From the NCBI GenBank assembly GCA_020284085.1, contig JACEVL010000004.1, forward strand, positions 695,307 through 759,306: DNA of 64,000 nucleotides. The letters run 5' to 3'. Origin of the DNA: Aporrectodea caliginosa (taxonomy: Eukaryota; Annelida; Clitellata; Crassiclitellata; Lumbricidae). Position numbers and translations under genes: made by a program. This document shows, piece by piece, positions 61,101 through 64,000 of this stretch. The notes below the pieces were generated by a model that searched no databases, was not told where the DNA came from, and worked only from the letters and a program-made list of their open reading frames with translations. Numbering within the stretch: the first letter of the stretch is position 1; every line of letters starts with the position of its first letter.

Positions 61101-63441
61101 TACTTCAATGACATCTGGGAGAACAAGACAAACAATTGTAACCAATCAAACTTCAAGATTTTGTCACTTGAGAAAATGAATTTAAAAATATTGATGAAGA
61201 AATGGATGCTTTTGTCAGAAAACACTGCCCTGTAATATTTAATAGGCTGTGGAATAAAGATGGGATTGCTTTGATTAAATTTGAATTATCGCTTTAACAA
61301 TAATAAAATTAATAATTAATACAGATAAATATCTAGACACTTGTAGTCAGCAAGACAACCTGAGTCAACGCCTTTGCTGAAGGTCAGCATATAATGGGAG
61401 ACCAAACACAAAAACAGTTGAGACTATAATACAACTTGGTTCTGGCTATTAGATTATAAATACTGTCAACGATATAATGGCAAACTTCACTCTTAGTCAT
61501 ATCATGGAAACCTATATGTATGCATACACCTATAGTGCTTCTAAGAATCTCCCAAAGGTATTCCAGGTCAGCCTAAATATATGCAAAGTTCCAAAAGAAT
61601 GACAAGTCTGTAGGTGAGTTATCTTCACTAAAGTATATTTATTAGTTTATTTAAAGAAAATTAAACTGGCTGACATGCCATACCCATGGGTACAATTTCA
61701 GGACATCTGGCAAAAAGAAAAGTGCTGATTATTAGTTTATCTTAACAGGGTCCTATGCTTTGGTGAGTAGGATTAAAGTTGGTTAACACTCTTGTAAAGA
61801 ACTCTAGGAATAAAGTTTCTGTCGTTCTTGTGCAGGAGCTGGAAGCTATGGTGTTGAGGCAACGCCAGGCCAGAGGTTGTACACCATTCGAGTCTGTGGC
61901 GGAAAAGATCATGCAGAACGCTAAATCTGTTCCATGGACAACTGCTCCGAGGAGCATTGCACTGCATTAACAAGGTATTAGCTTGGATCAGTGGCATCCT
62001 CTGCACCCTTGGAAAAGGGCCAAAATCTGCACCCTATGTCCAACATCTAATTAACAAAATTAAAACATCTAATTAGCAGTGGTTGCTCCTCAAATCTGTG
62101 CCTCATCAGCACAGCACCCAGGGACAAATGTAACTCTCTGCACTCCCTCACTACACCGTTGTTTTGATAGGGAAAATATATTTTAGGGTTTATAATTATG
62201 TTAATGATAGGCAAACTTATGTTAGTATTGCAGAAATGTGTGTTAATGATACTTTTGACATGTCAGATCAGATAATTATCAAAAAGACAGCACCTTCTTT
62301 CTTTCGAAGCATAACTGGCATAGAAGGTTCTGCAACTCCGTATTCGTTTGCAGCTTTGACTCGGAAGTAGTAGTCTTTATACTGGCTGTACTTTGCGATC
62401 TTCAGTTCCGTTTCCTTGAGATCTGTAGCAATTCTTGTCCATTCAAGGTTTGGTGGAATACGCTGCTCTATGATATACCAAATCGGAGTCTGGACTGCAT
62501 AGTTTGGTATTGAGGAAGGCTTCCATTTCAGCGAGAAAGAATCCGCCGTCAGGTCAACAATTTCTGGCTTATCCCAGATCGTTCTAGGTTTGACCTTTGA
62601 CTTGAATTCGTTACTGTCTCTCACTTTTTTAACTTCAATTTCTAACAGACAAAAATATTACACTGTTATGGAAGGAACTACCTGACAGTAAACAATTATC
62701 ATTCAAAATAGCTTGCATTCATAAACTAACAGCATTAATGTTACAGTACAGAAACAACTGTGAATAAAAATGATGACAATTTATATGGTGCCATAACACA
62801 GCCATGCCTAAATAGTTGCCCTTATATCCCATCTTACACTACAGAAGCATTTGGAGGCCTGGCAACAGAAAACATTCTGACATGATCTCTTTACATTAAT
62901 AGAGTTATCCCATTATAAAACTAAATAATCAACCACAAATGCAAGTATCTATAATCCCATAAAGAAAAATAACTGAAACACGTGCACATCTAAAACTGCC
63001 ACAAACCAAATAAAAATCAATTAAAATTAGTTTTCTTGCTCATGCCAGTTACTGCAATGTTCATGACCCAGTTACCAGTTTGAGTCACAATTCCACTAAA
63101 ATAAAACAAATTGCTTAAAGAATTAGTATTTCATTTCCCGAAATTATTATCCCACATAAGTATAATCATATACAAGCAAATATAGGAGCAAAAGATGAAA
63201 ACCTGGCTTGGCAAAAATCGTAGCACTCATCGATGGTTCACTGATGCCAAACTCGTTGCCAGAGCGTACACGAAACATGTAATCCTTCTCTGGCCGATAT
63301 TCTTTCATGACGAAGGTTGTGTCTTTGACGTCACTGGCGATCTCCATCCAGTTCTTGCTTGGAGGGCAACGTCTTTCCACGATGTAGTAAATGTCCGTGA
63401 CAAAAGCGTACTCAGGTAGCTCAGCAGCGGTCCATGATATC
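44183..63441 (-). CDS. Obscurin/UNC-89/SPEG-type giant kinase, C-terminal 1,487 residues (23 exons, 5' end outside window)
   Basis: Twenty-three exons with GT/AG junctions and fully consistent phases run from 63441 down to a TAG at 44183. The domain order is FN3 (partial), FN3, basic linker, Ig, Ig, kinase 1, linker, Ig, FN3, linker, kinase 2, stop. Two kinases separated by Ig and FN3 at the C-terminus is the arrangement of UNC-89/obscurin and SPEG, sarcomeric M-band or junctional scaffolds. Module borders fall in phase 1, as usual for Ig/FN3 proteins. Kinase 1 has the glycine loop, Lys, Glu, HLD, DFG and APE. Kinase 2 lacks the catalytic Asp. No GEF or SH3 domain is in this part. The exact orthology between obscurin and SPEG cannot be decided here. 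Introns hold SINEs, LINE ends, minisatellites and a foldback element. Confidence 0.9.
44545..44805 (-). mobile_element. tRNA-derived SINE in intron 22
   Basis: Minus strand: A-box GGCTGAACGG and B-box GGGTTCGATACC, followed by a body and an AT-rich tail near 44550. Confidence 0.6.
44920..45069 (-). CDS. Obscurin-like exon 22: kinase 2 C-lobe
   Basis: LLSGISPFYSDADEDTSANI, then MKFIYQTLKRNTK, where a functional kinase would place AKDFI-type residues. Confidence 0.88.
45636..45711 (-). CDS. Obscurin-like exon 21: kinase 2 APE segment
   Basis: APEKVCREDVGVAADVWGVG: the APE motif and the DxWxxG helix are intact. 76 bases with GTAAGT donor. Confidence 0.88.
46072..46119. repeat. (ACGC)n microsatellite
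   Basis: About ten CACG units in intron 20. Confidence 0.95.
46279..46462 (-). CDS. Obscurin-like exon 20: kinase 2 catalytic loop
   Basis: HHRGIVHLNIQPDNVIM replaces the active HxDxKxxN motif (Asp to Asn, Lys to Gln). LIDFGHAH keeps DFG. The exon ends TTEFM before APE. Confidence 0.9.
46725..47015 (+). mobile_element. SINE with L2-like tail in intron 19
   Basis: ACTCACAATTGCCCTGCGC, TTGAGGCTCACTTTTAAAC, then GAGCGCCTCTGATTGG, GCGCTACATAAATTG and CAATA units. A related body is at 56320-56540. Confidence 0.7.
47110..47395 (-). CDS. Obscurin-like exon 19: kinase 2 N-lobe
   Basis: RGRFSVIRNVEPKEGSK is the glycine loop with Trp in place of its first Gly. KRVCKITEY has the beta-3 Lys, and SLREYEML the alpha-C Glu. 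Confidence 0.9.
47647..47887 (-). CDS. Obscurin-like exon 18: linker into kinase 2
   Basis: SLDIDEETKRILLRSRQAAN, then a Ser/Pro-rich segment (RPSPEQTPTSSPLGS) and YLTFGTEIWR entering the kinase fold. Confidence 0.88.
48366..48527 (-). CDS. Obscurin-like exon 17: FN3 second half
   Basis: CALVKGVRPDTSYRFRICAL and NKFGQSPYSWASV, the typical F-G strand end of FN3. Confidence 0.9.
48690..48990. mobile_element. Foldback/MITE-like element in intron 16
   Basis: The left arm (CATCATAGCTAGAACTGAGG, TTGATTGAGGAATAGAACC) pairs with the right arm (GGTTCCTTCCCTCAATCC, CCTCAGTTCTAACTATGATA). The arms are about 130 bases and rich in AAGAACT units. Confidence 0.7.
49065..49196 (-). CDS. Obscurin-like exon 16: FN3 first half
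   Basis: RPGRPHVTKISDREAFMIWE and IQAYKVDWFKPG. Phase 1 at both ends. Confidence 0.9.
49823..50107 (-). CDS. Obscurin-like exon 15: complete Ig domain
   Basis: PPIFKEKIHDKAYSVGDSC, VSWYRNEELL and FGVYKCVARNKFG: Cys, Trp and YxC all present. A single 1-1 phase exon. Confidence 0.92.
50535..50795 (-). mobile_element. L2-like LINE 3' end in intron 14
   Basis: TTCA-repeat tail at the left, TATATAGCACCTCTG and AGAGGTGCTCCAAGCCC. The RT C-terminal remnant is in minus frames. Confidence 0.55.
51063..51417 (-). CDS. Obscurin-like exon 14: inter-kinase linker
   Basis: Ser-rich SSVGSESSSEWGREYEDEN, then basic YRRTSTIPSSLRSSMKERRD and EKELEMEDK. No fold recognised. Confidence 0.85.
51515..51730. repeat. 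19-bp minisatellite (GTGCTAAGTGCAAAGGACC)
   Basis: About ten units with substitutions, including one unit in reverse orientation (CCTTTGCACTTAGCA at about 51570), in intron 13. Confidence 0.9.
51950..52340 (+). mobile_element. Degenerate RTE-like LINE C-terminal end in intron 13
   Basis: Broken frames with GKRNTGRPRMH, DNIHEDLVRHGLNTRGALDL and HDCNKCKSF. These motifs follow the RT in RTE-like proteins. Confidence 0.6.
52620..52793 (-). CDS. Obscurin-like exon 13: linker after kinase 1
   Basis: TVVEPKLLASYMMETTAAPQ, then GVDDDEHHSDAGSVHMEAG. The acceptor (TGTGAAG) has a weak pyrimidine tract, so the 5' edge is the least certain in the gene. Confidence 0.72.
52877..53035. repeat. Repeat copy A, about 155 bp, in intron 12
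   Basis: Near-identical and same orientation as 57844-58008. Contains GGTGTCCAATGCACAAGGC and AACATGCCGGAAGTGAATTG. Confidence 0.8.
53400..53525. repeat. Repeat copy 1 of a local pair
   Basis: Shares AATTAAAACGTACA-like and GGCTCTACATAAATTCATC-like blocks with 53900-54020. Abuts exon 12. Confidence 0.7.
53529..53652 (-). CDS. Obscurin-like exon 12: end of kinase 1
   Basis: KRMTATQAIEHPFIDLANHR, then ISLDRHRQYMFRRKWE, the basic segment after the C-lobe. Confidence 0.9.
53900..54020. repeat. Repeat copy 2 of a local pair
   Basis: See 53400-53525; same orientation, in intron 11. Confidence 0.7.
54125..54277 (-). CDS. Obscurin-like exon 11: kinase 1 C-lobe
   Basis: LSGISPFHKGCPKDTLLQVQ, WEFDSEAFADISAEAKDFID and RLLEVDPR, as in titin-like kinases. 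Confidence 0.92.
54888..55087 (-). CDS. Obscurin-like exon 10: kinase 1 DFG to APE
   Basis: PENLLLASPSSDEVKVIDFG, KYGTPEFCAPEVAREES and AADLWSVGVIAYI. All expected residues present. Confidence 0.93.
55205..55502. repeat. 17-20-bp minisatellite (ATTCAGTATGGTGATCT)
   Basis: About 16 units in intron 9, with a higher-order repeat in its second half (TATGGCTATCAATTCAG... recurs about every 70 bases). Confidence 0.93.
55967..56105 (-). CDS. Obscurin-like exon 9: kinase 1 catalytic loop
   Basis: VTGGDLLSKLVAEDAF, AVEYMHSKNVIHLDLR, joined to PENLL. Asp is present and the loop Lys is Arg, as in Src-type kinases. Confidence 0.92.
56221..56540 (+). mobile_element. tRNA-derived SINE in intron 8
   Basis: Head with GGCCTGTAACGCGGAGAG and B-box CCGTTCGAGCCTCG, then the body shared with 46725-46900. 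Confidence 0.7.
56787..56990 (-). CDS. Obscurin-like exon 8: kinase 1 N-lobe
   Basis: GSAGIVRRVIDKNSGNQYAT with the beta-3 Lys in YATKFL, Glu in SQELEMM, and DKKRLAIVMEI at the hinge. Confidence 0.92.
57477..57558 (-). CDS. Obscurin-like exon 7: start of kinase 1
   Basis: KAGLWRDIKFNSVAVEEYFH and VIDEIGR, the first strand of the glycine loop. Confidence 0.9.
57844..58008. repeat. Repeat copy B, about 155 bp, in intron 6
   Basis: Partner of 52877-53035. Confidence 0.8.
58200..58481 (-). CDS. Obscurin-like exon 6: complete Ig domain
   Basis: DPPTFLEPMKDQVFHLHSNG, KLECRVHGIPYPTV and GIYECIAENVAGK. Phe stands where the core Trp is usual. A 1-1 phase exon. Confidence 0.92.
59052..59209 (-). CDS. 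Obscurin-like exon 5: Ig second half
   Basis: LVLQIANFSWSDVGDYKAHI and ENQFGIDTRIIKM. Ala replaces the second Ig Cys. Confidence 0.9.
59538..59667 (-). CDS. Obscurin-like exon 4: Ig first half
   Basis: ILPEFLGEADEIQYGVEGQP and AYPEPKVIWYYHN. The first Ig Cys is also replaced, as in many cytoplasmic titin-like Ig modules. Confidence 0.9.
60232..60510 (+). mobile_element. tRNA-Asp-like SINE in intron 3
   Basis: Head resembles tRNA-Asp: TAGTGTAGTGGTCAG A-box, anticodon-loop-like CTGTCAATC and GGGGTTCAAATCGCC B-box. The acceptor ends do not pair and a long body follows (CCTCATATGCCGAGGC, CTAACACTTCAATACC). Confidence 0.7.
60690..60970 (+). mobile_element. L2-like LINE 3' fragment in intron 3
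   Basis: RT C-terminal remnant (LKTHLFLDSFSLQAA) and the ACCCTGGAATTTTGCAC block shared with 17403 and 36711. Confidence 0.65.
61019..61114 (-). CDS. Obscurin-like exon 3: basic linker
   Basis: DVIEVKEDVGERKKKEKKEV and AHVPTRRVPEHL. Phases match both neighbours, which supports this otherwise featureless exon. Confidence 0.8.
61115..62293. other. Intron 2 of the obscurin-like gene
   Basis: No repeat or gene firmly recognised. A plus-strand 63-residue frame at 61779-61970 has no known domain. Confidence 0.45.
62294..62641 (-). CDS. Obscurin-like exon 2: complete FN3 domain
   Basis: KPEIVDLTADSFSLKWKPSS, WYIIEQRIPP and YYFRVKAANEYGVAEPS. A 1-1 phase exon with acceptor TCTGTTAG. Confidence 0.93.
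63203..63441 (-). CDS. Obscurin-like exon 1 in window: FN3, C-terminal two thirds
   Basis: ISWTAAELPEYAFVTDIYYI, ERRCPPSKNWMEIASDVKDT and YMFRVRSGNEFGISEPSMSA. The domain start must lie in an exon beyond the window; 63442-64000 shows none. Confidence 0.93.
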
Positions 63442-64000
63442 CTATGTAAACCAGAATGAATACCACTTTGAACAAATCTAAATTTCAGAAACCCAAAGAC
63501 AGTGACGTTCATATTTCACACTGCTACTGCTAACCGGCATAATGACATGGGTGAAACTTGTGCTTAGCCAAGCACCAAAGTGGGTGCATTCAGCACTGCT
63601 ATGAGGGTCATTTATAGACTGAAATCAACACAGATTTTGTTATTTTACATACAAAGTGTAAAGATTAAAGAGCAAACATGATTGTAATGTAGGAATACAA
63701 AACTGAAATAAACTACAAATGTTGATGTATTGTATATTAACAGTTCAAAACATAATAATCATATCAACTCTTTTCCAAAAATAAATGAGGGATGAGGGTG
63801 GATAAATATTTGGGAGACAACACACCACAGAAGGATAAAAACATTTTATTTAAAATAATTTCATCCTTAATTATGCAACATCAGTGCAGTAATCTCGCTA
63901 TGTTCCATTGGCATGAAATGGAGTGGTTTGCAAGAAAATATAATTTTATGCATCCTCTCCAGTCTACTCTAGCTGCCAATATAGCACCTTTTTATATCAA

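Noticed and set aside
61779..61970. 63-residue plus-strand frame inside intron 2
   Set aside because: No recognised domain or regulatory context; kept only as an unassigned note.

Overview
The window is animal nuclear DNA. Genes are split into small exons with GT/AG junctions in consistent phase. LINE, SINE, hAT and Tc1-type repeats are dense, microsatellites are common, and one locus encodes a giant muscle-type Ig/FN3/kinase protein. L2/CR1-like LINE tails, degenerate TTAGGG-type repeats and very frequent TAGGCCTA palindromes fit a marine invertebrate. An echinoderm or hemichordate is my guess, but the sequence does not settle the taxon.

Layout. 0-9.7 kb: LINE debris, a minus-strand CR1/jockey-like LINE, a nearly intact hAT transposase gene, and two candidate minus-strand exons of a small secreted fibronectin-type-II-like protein. 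The hAT element lies in the intron between those exons. 9.76-20.8 kb and 25.4-40.0 kb are two diverged copies of one tandem segmental duplication. Each carries a complete five-exon minus-strand nicotinamidase/isochorismatase-family gene with a signal peptide, a presumed non-coding first exon and a TATA-like promoter. Transposons inserted after the duplication differ between the copies, so one copy often shows the empty site of an insertion in the other. 20.8-25.4 kb, between the units, holds a nested pair of non-autonomous hAT elements, a jockey-like LINE fragment, a tRNA-derived SINE and a long ATT repeat. 40.0-42.6 kb: an L2-like LINE with endonuclease and reverse transcriptase remnants, a CT microsatellite inside the RT region and a tiny reverse-orientation insertion.

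43.0-64.0 kb: the 3' part of an obscurin/UNC-89/SPEG-type gene on the minus strand, running off the right edge. I joined 23 exons by hand. All splice phases agree and give 1,487 residues: FN3 (partial) - FN3 - linker - Ig - Ig - kinase 1 - linker - Ig - FN3 - linker - kinase 2 - stop. Kinase 1 keeps the key residues. Kinase 2 has Asn instead of the catalytic Asp and is probably a pseudokinase.

How it fits together. The two nicotinamidase-like proteins have signal peptides, N-glycosylation sequons and hydrophobic C-termini, so they would act on extracellular or lumenal nicotinamide or a related amide. The giant kinase gene is an independent sarcomere-type locus. Everything else is mobile DNA or unassigned non-coding sequence.
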